Shown here: positions 1 through 6,408 of the stretch, piece after piece
How positions within the stretch are numbered: position 1 is the first letter of the stretch
Layout of the letters: each line of letters begins with the position of its first letter
From: Streptomyces sp. NRRL WC-3618
GTDB lineage: Bacteria > Actinomycetota > Actinomycetes > Streptomycetales > Streptomycetaceae
Direction of reading: 5' to 3'
NCBI RefSeq assembly: GCF_001280005.1
Contig: NZ_LGDW01000076.1
Span: forward strand, 1-15,309
DNA: 15,309 nucleotides
Notes under the pieces: model-generated
Told to the model about the DNA's origin: nothing
Seen by the model: only the letters and a program-made list of their open reading frames with translations
Databases searched by the model: none
Translations under genes and position numbers: made by a program

Positions 1-99
1 AAGCAGGCGGCGTCCAGGACGTCGTGGCCGCGACAGGCCCCGCCCCCTGCCCCGACCCGTTCTTCGAACGGTCGTAGACGACAGCACCGGCAGTGGCGG
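1..99. repeat. Left arm of perfect 99-bp inverted repeat
   Basis: Bases 1-99 are the exact reverse complement of 15211-15309. The identity stops at base 100 (T here, T at 15210, which do not pair). The arm lies within the left secreted-protein gene and reaches the window edge, so the true repeat may be longer. Confidence 0.95.
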
Positions 100-259
100 T
101 GAGGTTCTGGCCGTCTTGGCCGCCTTTCACGGTCTCGGTGCCGTTGGTGTCACCGTCTCCGTAATTGGCGAACGCCTGCGCAGGGCACAGGAGCAGAATC
201 CCGGCGGTGAAGGCGACAACCGCCGGGCCTCCGAAAGTTCGGTAGGTCAGGGCTGGCAT
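1..259 (-). CDS. Secreted protein of unknown function, N-terminal part (left copy)
   Basis: The reading frame starts at ATG 259 on the minus strand and runs off the left edge, so only about 86 residues are visible. It begins MPALTYRTFGG, then has a hydrophobic stretch rich in Ala, Val and Leu ending near AQAFA, which is a good Sec signal peptide with cleavage before NYGDGD. The mature part is rich in Gly, Thr and Asn and contains TAGAVVYDRSKNGSG. I do not recognise the family. The start overlaps the end of the upstream lipoprotein gene by 13 nt, so the two are probably translated together. A paralogue with the same arrangement lies at 15045-15309 on the other strand. From base 99 to the edge the two are identical in DNA. 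Secretion is well supported; function is unknown. Confidence 0.8.
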   Translation of the reverse strand, partial: MPALTYRTFGGPAVVAFTAGILLLCPAQAFANYGDGDTNGTETVKGGQDGQNLTATAGAVVYDRSKNGSGQGAGPVAATTSWTPPA

Positions 260-909
260 ACGGAACTCCCCCGCTCTGATGTCAGCGTCTCCGTGATCCA
301 GATGCCGCTCTTGTTGGCCCGCAGTCGGCTGCTGTAGAGGACGTAGCTGTCCTTCGATGCCGGGGTCACGTTGGTCTTGCCGGTCGTGAGGCTCTTGTCG
401 TACGCCTTGCTCTGGTCCTCGCAGTAGACGAGGCCGGCCGTTCCGTTGCTGTTGACGTTCACCTTGGCGGAAAAGTACCGCTTGGCCCCGGTGATGCGGC
501 CCTCGCGGTCCACGAAGCCCTGGATGAACTTCTCGCTCCCGGCTGCTGCGTCGCCCTCGGAGTAGTAGAGGTACGCCTTGTGCAACGGGTCCTGCTCGGC
601 AATTGCCATGTCCACGGCCTTGATGAACTGCTCGCTGTCGGCAAGGACCGCGTCCTTCTTCGCGTCACCCGTCTTGGGCCACTCGAACGTGTACGTCAGA
701 TCCGACGGCAGCTCGATCTTCGGCCGGCCGGCGGAGGCCGGCGAGGCCGACGCGGACGCTGTCGGCGATGCCGGGGTCTTGCTCCCGGTGTCGGCGCCGG
801 CGATCTTGTCGTTGTCCTTCGGTCCGCTGTCGTCGCCGCCACAGGCGGTCAGCAGCAAGGCCGCGGACGCGACGAGCGCGGCGGCAACGGGCAAAGAGCG
901 GCGCTTCAC
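247..909 (-). CDS. Lipoprotein of unknown function (left copy)
   Basis: GTG 909 is chosen over the longer open frame (to 1059) because a GGGGAG ribosome site lies just upstream and the protein then begins with a proper lipoprotein signal: VKRRS, a hydrophobic core and the lipobox LTAC, with Cys at residue 23. The product is 220 aa. After the Cys comes a Gly/Asp/Ser/Thr/Ala-rich linker to about residue 70, then a compact domain containing DLTYTFEWPKTGD, a LYYSEGD segment and VYCEDQSKAYD, ending in CQP. The domain size and pattern would fit a small alpha+beta fold such as NTF2-like, but that is a guess. A close paralogue lies at 14389-15057. The last 13 nt overlap the start of the secreted-protein gene. 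It is presumably anchored on the outer face of the membrane. Confidence 0.85.
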   Translation of the reverse strand: MKRRSLPVAAALVASAALLLTACGGDDSGPKDNDKIAGADTGSKTPASPTASASASPASAGRPKIELPSDLTYTFEWPKTGDAKKDAVLADSEQFIKAVDMAIAEQDPLHKAYLYYSEGDAAAGSEKFIQGFVDREGRITGAKRYFSAKVNVNSNGTAGLVYCEDQSKAYDKSLTTGKTNVTPASKDSYVLYSSRLRANKSGIWITETLTSERGSSVCQP

Positions 910-980
910 AGTGAACTCCCCGTGAGACAGATGTGCTAGCAAAATCAAGACGGTATCGGTGGGGCCGCTGGTTCCGCCAG

Positions 981-994
981 GCAACCAAGGTTGC
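981..994. promoter_or_regulatory. Perfect dyad upstream of left lipoprotein
   Basis: GCAACC-AA-GGTTGC is a perfect inverted repeat with a 2-nt centre, about 72 nt upstream of the GTG start at 909. Its position matches that of a different AACC/GGTT-type dyad (14308-14321) upstream of the paralogous right lipoprotein. An operator is possible, but the evidence is the symmetry only. Confidence 0.35.
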
Positions 995-1338
995 ACTGTG
1001 GCAACGGCAAAGGGCGTTCGCCGTACGCGCCCCCTAGGCTCGACGCTCAGGGCTGACACCTGGCAGTTCCACCCATGGAGATGATCTTCACATCCCCTGC
1101 TGTCTCACCACATGACCCACGCCGCTTCTGATCCGTTCCGAACCCGTTCCCAACTTCCCGTCGAATGTCTGTGCCCAGTATGTTCGCGTGTGCGTACGAC
1201 TGTTGTCGTTGATGTTCGGGTGACGGGGGCTGCGGGATGGCGGGGTATCGGCCGGTGGACTGGCATGTGCTGGACCTGGACAAGGACCCGACTCTTTGAG
1301 CTTCCGTGATGGTCGCCGCAGCCGGTGAGCTACCCGCT

Positions 1339-1355
1339 GGGGCCTGCATGGCCCC
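1339..1355 (+). promoter_or_regulatory. GC hairpin upstream of GPP34 gene
   Basis: GGGGCC-TGCAT-GGCCCC forms a 6-bp all-GC stem with a 5-nt loop about 70 nt upstream of the GPP34 start. It could be a leader hairpin or a weak terminator. No T-run follows. Confidence 0.3.
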
Positions 1356-1426
1356 GCACCCCTCCCCGTATGACGGCCCCACACGGGCATAACAGGCGCA
1401 CCCAGTAGAGGGGTGGAGGTTCAGCG

Positions 1427-2074
1427 ATGTATGACTGGCCAGCTACCTCCTTGCCCGAGGACATGGTGCTGATCTGCACCGATCCGCAGAGCGCTGTCGT
1501 GAAGCGCACGCAGCTCAATTCGCGGGTCCTCGCCGGTGCGGTACTCCTCGAACTGGTGCAGCGCAGCGCCATCACCGTGGACGCGAAACGGATCACCGGC
1601 GTTTGGCCGTTGCCGCTGGGCGATCCGTTCGCGGAAGCCATACTGGCCGATATCAACCGCGCGCGGCCGAGCCGCTCGTCGCTTCGGCTGTCACGTTGGG
1701 TGGACAAAGCCTCCAGGAAGGTCGACCGGGCCTATCTGGACAGGCTCACCGCACGCGGCTTGCTGTACGCCCGGCCCCGGCGCCTCCTGGGTGTCTTCCC
1801 GTCCACCACGTGGACCGCCGTGAATCCCGCTTGGTTCGTCCACCTGACCGCGCGCGTCGACCACGCGGTGCGGCCGGAGGCCTACGGCCCGCCGACGACC
1901 AGCGATCTGTACCTCACGGCTCTGGTCGGGGTCACACTGAGCCGGCGCCTGTATCCGGGCTGGGACAACCGTCCACTCCGCCGCCGGATCAGCGATCCCA
2001 GCCACGTCAACCCGATCGTCAACGCCGTCGAGCAGGTGCTGGCGGCGGACGCCAGGAGACGTTCCGACGACTGA
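1427..2074 (+). CDS. GPP34 (GOLPH3/Vps74-like) family protein
   Basis: 215 aa from ATG 1427, preceded by GGAGG at good spacing. The sequence follows the bacterial GPP34 pattern: an N-terminal LPEDMVLICTD strand, then RVLAGAVLLELVQRSAI, a DPFAEAILADI helix, a basic SRWVDKASRKVDRAYLDRL stretch, GLLYARPRRLLGVFPST with the family's typical R-x-LG-x-FP segment, and a C-terminal helical part with a SRRLYPG turn. Eukaryotic members bind phosphatidylinositol-4-phosphate at the Golgi. Bacterial members, abundant in Streptomyces, have no settled role. The protein has no signal peptide or membrane segment, so it should be cytosolic or membrane-peripheral. It lies 356 nt before the pilus operon on the same strand and need not belong to it. 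Confidence 0.8.
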   Translation: MYDWPATSLPEDMVLICTDPQSAVVKRTQLNSRVLAGAVLLELVQRSAITVDAKRITGVWPLPLGDPFAEAILADINRARPSRSSLRLSRWVDKASRKVDRAYLDRLTARGLLYARPRRLLGVFPSTTWTAVNPAWFVHLTARVDHAVRPEAYGPPTTSDLYLTALVGVTLSRRLYPGWDNRPLRRRISDPSHVNPIVNAVEQVLAADARRRSDD

Positions 2075-2430
2075 GCGAGTCGAAAGGCATTGGCATCCGG
2101 GCAGAGGACCGACCGGGCATGAACCGCTCACGCCCGCTCATGCCCCGCTCACACCATGGCGGAGGCTGTGATTCCGGAGATGGAGATTGCGCGGGAACCT
2201 GTCGGAGGTGTGAAGGATCCGGGCGGACCTGCCCTCGAAAGGTGCATCGCCTTCGTCGACCACTCCCCGTCAACTACCCTCCCCGCCACCCGACTTGTGG
2301 CATATTCGCCTCACTCTGTGTCGATCAAGCTCCACCTTCCGTTAGTTGATCTAGAAGATTCGGTGTTGAGCGGGCCATGCCGTGGATAAGGTGCTGATGC
2401 AAGAGGACGTCACAGAGGCGATCTGAGGCG
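2075..2430. other. Gene-free spacer ahead of the pilus operon
   Basis: About 356 bases with a hairpin (2115-2145) near its start and lower-GC sequence at roughly 2290-2390, where the operon promoter probably lies. An inverted pair GATCAA (2323-2328)/TTGATC (2346-2351) is visible. A 77-codon frame from ATG 2156 lacks G/C third-position bias and is not believed. A 9-codon frame (ATG 2397 to TGA 2426) ends 4 nt before the GTG of the next gene and could be a coupled leader, but support is thin. Confidence 0.5.
2115..2145 (+). terminator. Possible terminator hairpin after GPP34
   Basis: GGGCATGA (2115-2122) pairs perfectly with TCATGCCC (2138-2145) across a 15-nt loop, about 40 nt after the GPP34 stop. 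There is no T-run, as is usual in Streptomyces. It would separate GPP34 transcription from the pilus operon. Confidence 0.4.
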
Positions 2431-3369
2431 GTGGCCGACTACCCCGCCGCAGTGAACGGGGTGGTGTGCAGCGTGCCGACCGCGATAGCCGTCACCAGTT
2501 CCGACCTGGTGCTCCCAGCGCATGACCGGCAGACCCCGCCCGCCGCCGTACCGTCACTCGACAGTCTCGACGGCGCACTCATGGGGATGCACACGCTCGT
2601 CGAACAGCACGGGTACGTCATCGCCCTGTACCCGGCGTCCACCGACCCGGCCGTCACCCGGCGCTTGCACTCCGCGCGTTCCGTCCTGGAGAGCGACCGT
2701 ATCGCGCTGCTCGCCGTCGACCTGCCGCCCCTCGGACTCGCCCTGCTCGCCCAGCAGTTGAGGCAGCTGTCCATGTGCGACTTCAGCCCCGGCGTGCTCG
2801 CCTCATCCGCCCGGCTGCTCGCCCACTACATCTACGCCGGCGCCCACCTCGGCTCCGTCGCCAAGCTCGACCGGGTGCCCGTCTCCCTCAAGTCGCACGC
2901 CAAGTCCTGGGTGCCGGGCGCCCAGTTCGCCGTACTGGCCAATCCGCGAGCCCAGCTCGTACGGGTGGGCCAGGAGGAGCTGGCCGGGCCCGAGTTCGGG
3001 ACGCGGCTGCTTGTCGCGCAGGGCCAGGCGCCCTCCGACTGGGTCACCGCGACCCTCGCACCTGCCTGGCGTGTGCAGGGAGTCGCCCCCGTTCCGCTGC
3101 CCGCGGAGTCCGCGCGCTGGTGGGGGACCGGGAAGATCGTCGAGTTCGCGGCGGGGCTGTACGACGTCTCCGTGCTCTACCAACTGGTCTCCTCCGTACG
3201 CCGGGAGGAGTGCCACTGGTGCGGTCTCGAACTCATCGGGGACCGCTGCGGTTTCTGCTCCGCCCCACTCGCCTCGCGTTCGGAGCTTCCCGTGGCCCTC
3301 GGGCGGGCAGGAACCCCGGCAGGAGCATCAGGGACATCAGTACGAGCACTGCCCCGAGGTACGACCTAA
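2431..3369 (+). CDS. Zinc-ribbon protein of unknown function, first gene of the pilus operon
   Basis: 312 aa from GTG 2431, the first possible start after an in-frame stop at 2395. I do not recognise a named family. Residues about 45-260 form a globular region without membrane segments or signal peptide. It includes GYVIALYPAS and a LLAVDLPPLGLALLAQQL stretch that look like an alpha/beta core. Near the C-terminus four cysteines, C261-x2-C264 and C273-x2-C276 (CHWCG and CGFC), make a typical zinc ribbon. The last 30 residues are low complexity. It is about 90 nt upstream of cpaB on the same strand and is likely co-transcribed with it. A cytosolic role in assembly or regulation of the pilus is inference from position only. 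The start is uncertain because the ribosome site (GAGG) is very close to the GTG. Confidence 0.75.
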   Translation: MADYPAAVNGVVCSVPTAIAVTSSDLVLPAHDRQTPPAAVPSLDSLDGALMGMHTLVEQHGYVIALYPASTDPAVTRRLHSARSVLESDRIALLAVDLPPLGLALLAQQLRQLSMCDFSPGVLASSARLLAHYIYAGAHLGSVAKLDRVPVSLKSHAKSWVPGAQFAVLANPRAQLVRVGQEELAGPEFGTRLLVAQGQAPSDWVTATLAPAWRVQGVAPVPLPAESARWWGTGKIVEFAAGLYDVSVLYQLVSSVRREECHWCGLELIGDRCGFCSAPLASRSELPVALGRAGTPAGASGTSVRALPRGTT

Positions 3370-3419
3370 GAGATGTACGAGACGTACGAGACGTGAGAGA
3401 CGCAAGAGACGTAAGAGAC
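3366..3419 (+). repeat. 9-bp tandem repeat, about six units
   Basis: Units of consensus GTA(C/A)GAGAC run from 3375 to 3419 (GTACGAGAC twice, GTGAGAGAC, GCAAGAGAC, GTAAGAGAC). A degenerate sixth unit at 3366-3374 overlaps the stop codon of the preceding gene. The array fills much of the spacer before cpaB. Confidence 0.85.
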
Positions 3420-3457
3420 GTATCCGTCCCCATCCCCCCATCGAGGTTGTCCGAGTC

Positions 3458-4177
3458 ATGAACTCCCGCCAGCGCCGCGGCGTGATCCTGCTGGTCCTCT
3501 CGACCCTGTGCGCCATCGGTGCTTTCGTCGGAGTGCTCTCGGTGATCCGCGACGTGAACTCCAAGGTCGGCCCGGAGGTGACTGCGTACCGCCTCAAGAG
3601 CGACATCGCGCCCTACAAGGAGCTCACGGCCGACCAGTTCGAGAAGATCTCCATGCCGAAGCGGTGGCTGTCGCAGACCGCGGTCACGCGCGTCGCCCAG
3701 ATCCGCGGCAAGGTCGCGGTGACCCGGCTGGAGAAAGGCTCCCTGCTACAGACCGACATGATCGTCAACCGGCCCGAACTGGCCGCCGGTGAGCAGGAGA
3801 TCGCGATCATGATCGACGCGTCGACCGGTGTGGCCGGAAAGATCAACCCGGGTTCGCTCGTCAACATCTACGCCACCTTCGAGTCCAAGGACAGCGAGAA
3901 GGGCGTCGACGAGGCCAAACTCCTCGTCACGAACGCGCGCGTCATCGACGTCGGCAAACTCACCGCCCTCGAACCGGGACAGTCGAGCAACGACCGCCGG
4001 CGTACGGCGACGGAGGCCGTCCCGATCACCTTCGCGCTCAAGACGCCGGACGCCCAACGCGTCGCGTACGCCGAGTCGTTCGCCGAACACGTCCGGCTGT
4101 CCCTGGTTGCGGGCGGCGAACTGACGGCTGTCCCCGGCGCCGCCGACCGTACGTACACCCTCGGCAAGGACAAGTAG
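3458..4177 (+). CDS. cpaB: Flp pilus assembly protein CpaB/RcpC, SAF domain
   Basis: 239 aa from ATG 3458. The open frame extends far upstream but there it is only the shadow of the zinc-ribbon gene. Residues about 9-30 are one membrane segment after a short basic N-terminus (MNSRQRRG), giving an N-in, outside-facing protein. Residues about 45-110 fit an SAF domain: AYRLKSDIAPYKELTADQF followed by IRGKVAVTRLEKGSLLQ. The rest matches the RcpC/CpaB C-terminal part, with EIAIMIDASTGVAGKINPGSLVNIYAT. In Gram-negative Tad systems this protein acts in the envelope alongside the secretin. No secretin exists here, so it presumably works at the outer membrane face or in the wall. It is followed directly by AGGAG and a short coupled ORF leading to tadZ. 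Confidence 0.85.
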   Translation: MNSRQRRGVILLVLSTLCAIGAFVGVLSVIRDVNSKVGPEVTAYRLKSDIAPYKELTADQFEKISMPKRWLSQTAVTRVAQIRGKVAVTRLEKGSLLQTDMIVNRPELAAGEQEIAIMIDASTGVAGKINPGSLVNIYATFESKDSEKGVDEAKLLVTNARVIDVGKLTALEPGQSSNDRRRTATEAVPITFALKTPDAQRVAYAESFAEHVRLSLVAGGELTAVPGAADRTYTLGKDK

Positions 4178-4187
4178 GAGACCGGCC

Positions 4188-4265
4188 ATGACGTCCGTAC
4201 GTACGAAGCCGCAGCCGCAGGCGTGCCTGTCGAGGCCGTGCCCGGCGAGGGCGTGTCACCGATGA
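4188..4265 (+). CDS. Short 25-aa ORF between cpaB and tadZ, coupled by ATGA
   Basis: ATG 4188 has the best ribosome site in the region: AGGAG overlapping the cpaB stop, 7 nt spacing. It encodes 25 residues (MTSVRTKPQPQACL..., four Cys, basic) and stops at TGA 4263-4265, which overlaps the tadZ ATG at 4262 as ATGA. It may be a leader that delivers ribosomes to tadZ. Alternatively it is the displaced N-terminus of tadZ after an indel. The peptide itself resembles nothing I know. Confidence 0.45.
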   Translation: MTSVRTKPQPQACLSRPCPARACHR

Positions 4266-5890
4266 CCATCCGCATCCTCCCCGCCACCGCCGACATCGAG
4301 TCCGCCCGCGCCCTGAGCACCCTCCTCAGCCGCCTCCCCGACGCCGAACCCGCCCCGCCCGTCGCCGACTCGACCGCGCTGCTCGACACGTTGGCCAGGC
4401 TCGCCGCCGACTCCCTCGACGAGCTGCCCGAAGTCGTCCTCGTGCACGAGCGGATAGGGCCCGTCCCGGCCCTCGACCTCGTACGCGACCTGGTGATGCG
4501 CTTCCCCGCGGTCGGCGTCGTCCTCATCACCGCCGACCCCAGCACCGGCGTCCTCACCGCCGCCATGGACTCCGGCGCCCGTGGCATCGTCCAACTACCC
4601 CTCACCTATGAGGCTTTGGCCGAGCGAGTGCAGGCGGCGGCGGCCTGGTCGTCGGGTATGCGGCGCCATCTGGGCAGCAACGCACCGGAGTTGTACTCAG
4701 GACCGGGCGGTACGGTCGTCACCGTGACCGGCGCCAAGGGCGGCGTCGGCGCCACCGTCACGGCCGTCCAACTCGCCCTCGCCGCAAGGGCGTCGGGCCA
4801 TACCGTCGCCCTCCTCGACCTGGACCTCCAGTCGGGGGACGTGGCCTCCTACCTGGACGTCCAGTTCCGCAGGTCGATCGCCGACCTGGCCGCCATCACG
4901 GACATCAACCCGCGCGTCCTCCAGGACGCCGTCTTCACCCACGACACCGGCATCGGCCTGCTCCTCGCCCCCGCCGAGGGCGAACGCGGCGAGGAGGTCA
5001 CCGACAGGGTGACCCGCCAGGTCGTCGCGGCCCTGCGCTCCCGCCACGACATCGTGGTCGTCGACTGCGGCGCCCGGATGGACTCGGCCACGGCGGCGGC
5101 CGTCGAGATGGCCGACCACGCCCTGCTCCTCGTCACCCCGGACGTCGTCGCCGTACGCGCCGCCAAACGCATGGTCCGCCTCTGGGACCGCCTCCAGATC
5201 CGCAAGGCCGAGGAGACCCTGACGGTCGTCAACCGGCAGTCCAAGGGTACGGAGATCCAGCCCGCCCTCGTCGAGAAGGTCACCGGCACCAAGGTCGCCC
5301 GCTCCTCGATTCCCGCCGCCTTCAAGGAACTTCAGGGCGTTGTGGACGCGGGACGACTCCAGGACCTGGACGCCCGGTCGACGGTCAAGCAGGCGTTGTG
5401 GGCGCTGGCGGGGGAGTTGGGACTGGTCGTCGCCCACGAGGGCGGCGGCGGCAAACGACGTAAGTCGTCGTCCACCGACCGGGGCTCACTGACACTGCGC
5501 CGACGAGCGGAGAGAGGCGGCGACCGAGGGGCCGTGACCCTCGAATTCGCGGGCATGTTCCCGCTGTTGCTCGTCGTGATGAGCATCCTGTGGCAGTGCG
5601 TGCTGTACGGCTACACGTACTCGTTGGCCGGCAACGCGGCGGACGAGGCGGCTCGCGCGGCCACAGCGGCGTACGCCCTCGACGCCGGCGGCTACGAGGG
5701 GGCCTGCGAGAGCGCGGGCGGCGAGCACCTCCCCGGAGCCTGGAACGGCGCCGAGATCAACTGCGGTACCGAAGGTGAAGTCATGAAAGCCTCCGTCAGG
5801 GCCCAAGTACCGCTGTTCTTCCCGGGGTTCGACGTCAACTGGACGGTGAACGGTGAGGCGGGCGCTGCGCTGGAGGGGGACGAGCACTGA
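4262..5890 (+). CDS. tadZ: TadZ/CpaE-like ATPase fused to a TadE-like pseudopilin
   Basis: 542 aa from ATG 4262 (a GTG at 4223 in frame is possible). Residues 1-145 resemble the receiver-like N-terminal domain of TadZ/CpaE. Residues about 152-400 are a MinD/ParA-type ATPase: GAKGGVGAT at 157-165 keeps the first (signature) Lys but has Ala where most P-loops have the second Lys, as is common in CpaE. VVVDCGAR at about 265 is the Walker B region. After a basic, Gly/Ser-rich linker comes DRGAVTLEF: a prepilin-type G^xxxxE site (G423, E428) followed by one hydrophobic segment and an A-rich helix, i.e. a TadE domain. TadZ localises Tad machines to a cell site; TadE is a minor pseudopilin. One continuous frame joins them. 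The stop overlaps the next start (TGATG). Confidence 0.85.
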   Translation: MTIRILPATADIESARALSTLLSRLPDAEPAPPVADSTALLDTLARLAADSLDELPEVVLVHERIGPVPALDLVRDLVMRFPAVGVVLITADPSTGVLTAAMDSGARGIVQLPLTYEALAERVQAAAAWSSGMRRHLGSNAPELYSGPGGTVVTVTGAKGGVGATVTAVQLALAARASGHTVALLDLDLQSGDVASYLDVQFRRSIADLAAITDINPRVLQDAVFTHDTGIGLLLAPAEGERGEEVTDRVTRQVVAALRSRHDIVVVDCGARMDSATAAAVEMADHALLLVTPDVVAVRAAKRMVRLWDRLQIRKAEETLTVVNRQSKGTEIQPALVEKVTGTKVARSSIPAAFKELQGVVDAGRLQDLDARSTVKQALWALAGELGLVVAHEGGGGKRRKSSSTDRGSLTLRRRAERGGDRGAVTLEFAGMFPLLLVVMSILWQCVLYGYTYSLAGNAADEAARAATAAYALDAGGYEGACESAGGEHLPGAWNGAEINCGTEGEVMKASVRAQVPLFFPGFDVNWTVNGEAGAALEGDEH

Positions 5891-6300
5891 TGAGGAGTCT
5901 TCGGGACCGTCTTGCGAGCCGCCGCCCGCACCTGGGCATGCTCGGCGGCCGGCGCGACCGTGGTTCCTCCATCCTGGAGTTCACGGGTTTCCTCCCGATC
6001 CTCCTCCTCATCGGCCTGGGCTGCATCCAGCTCGGGCTGGTCGGCTACGGCCTCAGCCAGGCCGGGTCGGGGGCGCGGGCGGCAGCCCGGGCCACCTCCC
6101 TCACCGGCGACGGGGGAGCCGGGGAAGCGGCAGGCGTCGCCTCCGTCAGCGACTGGCTCGACCCACAGGTGGACGCACCGCTGGGCGCGGGCGACACGAC
6201 GACCGCCCGCGTGGTCGTCCATGTCCCCGCGATCATCCCGCTCTTCGGCGACTTCGACCTGGACGCGACTGCCACCATGCCCAACGACGACGATGGCTGA
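5890..6300 (+). CDS. TadE/TadF-like minor pseudopilin
   Basis: 136 aa from ATG 5890, overlapping the preceding stop by one base (TGATG). A 25-residue basic leader ends in DRG, followed by SSILEF: a prepilin peptidase site G25^ with Glu at +5. Residues about 30-55 form the hydrophobic helix (TGFLPILLLIGLGCIQL), then an SGARAAARA stretch typical of TadE/TadF. The remainder is a small outer domain with VVVHVPAIIPLFGDFDL. TadE and TadF are processed by the Tad prepilin peptidase and act as minor subunits in pilus assembly. Which of the two it corresponds to cannot be told from sequence. Its partner pseudopilin is the C-terminal domain of the preceding gene, which carries the same DRG-x4-EF motif. 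Confidence 0.85.
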   Translation: MRSLRDRLASRRPHLGMLGGRRDRGSSILEFTGFLPILLLIGLGCIQLGLVGYGLSQAGSGARAAARATSLTGDGGAGEAAGVASVSDWLDPQVDAPLGAGDTTTARVVVHVPAIIPLFGDFDLDATATMPNDDDG

Positions 6301-6324
6301 CCGGACAACGACGATGGCTGACCG
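6287..6324 (+). repeat. 17-bp direct repeat at the end of the pseudopilin gene
   Basis: ACGACGATGGCTGACCG occurs at 6287-6303, spanning the stop codon, and again at 6308-6324, a 21-nt offset. The second copy therefore repeats the end of the gene in the spacer. Confidence 0.85.
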
Positions 6325-6360
6325 CACACCGAAGCCGGCTGACCCACAGAAGTCACAACC

Positions 6361-6384
6361 TGACTTGACTTGACTTGACTTGAC
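6361..6384 (+). repeat. Pentanucleotide repeat (TTGAC)n upstream of tadA
   Basis: TGAC followed by four TTGAC units fills 6361-6384, directly before the purine-rich GGAGAGGAG (6386-6394) upstream of the tadA ATG at 6409. The unit is much less GC-rich than its surroundings and lies outside any gene. Confidence 0.9.
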
Positions 6385-6408
6385 TGGAGAGGAGTTGAGA
6401 CCGAGACC

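Larger units (their letters stand above)
910..1426. other. Gene-free spacer between divergent genes
   Basis: This 517-base stretch separates the left lipoprotein (minus strand) from the GPP34 gene (plus strand) and must hold both promoters. Short open frames cross it but lack the codon bias of the real genes. Visible structure: a perfect dyad at 981-994 and a GC hairpin at 1339-1355. I could not assign confident -35/-10 boxes. Confidence 0.6.

Noticed and set aside
1112..1309. 65-codon plus-strand frame in the left divergent spacer
   Set aside because: No ribosome site, biased codons or recognisable motif; overlapping frames on the minus strand are equally poor.
2156..2389. 77-codon plus-strand frame in the spacer before the operon
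   Set aside because: Third codon positions are not G/C biased, there is no ribosome site, and it covers the probable promoter region.
3011..3457. 149-codon upstream extension of the cpaB frame
   Set aside because: It overlaps the zinc-ribbon gene in another frame and reads as Arg/Pro/Ser-rich shadow. The typical CpaB N-terminus starts at ATG 3458.
3366..6384. The short tandem repeats as CRISPR or phage attachment sites
   Set aside because: Units of 9 and 5 bp without spacers, no cas genes, no tRNA gene and no integrase.
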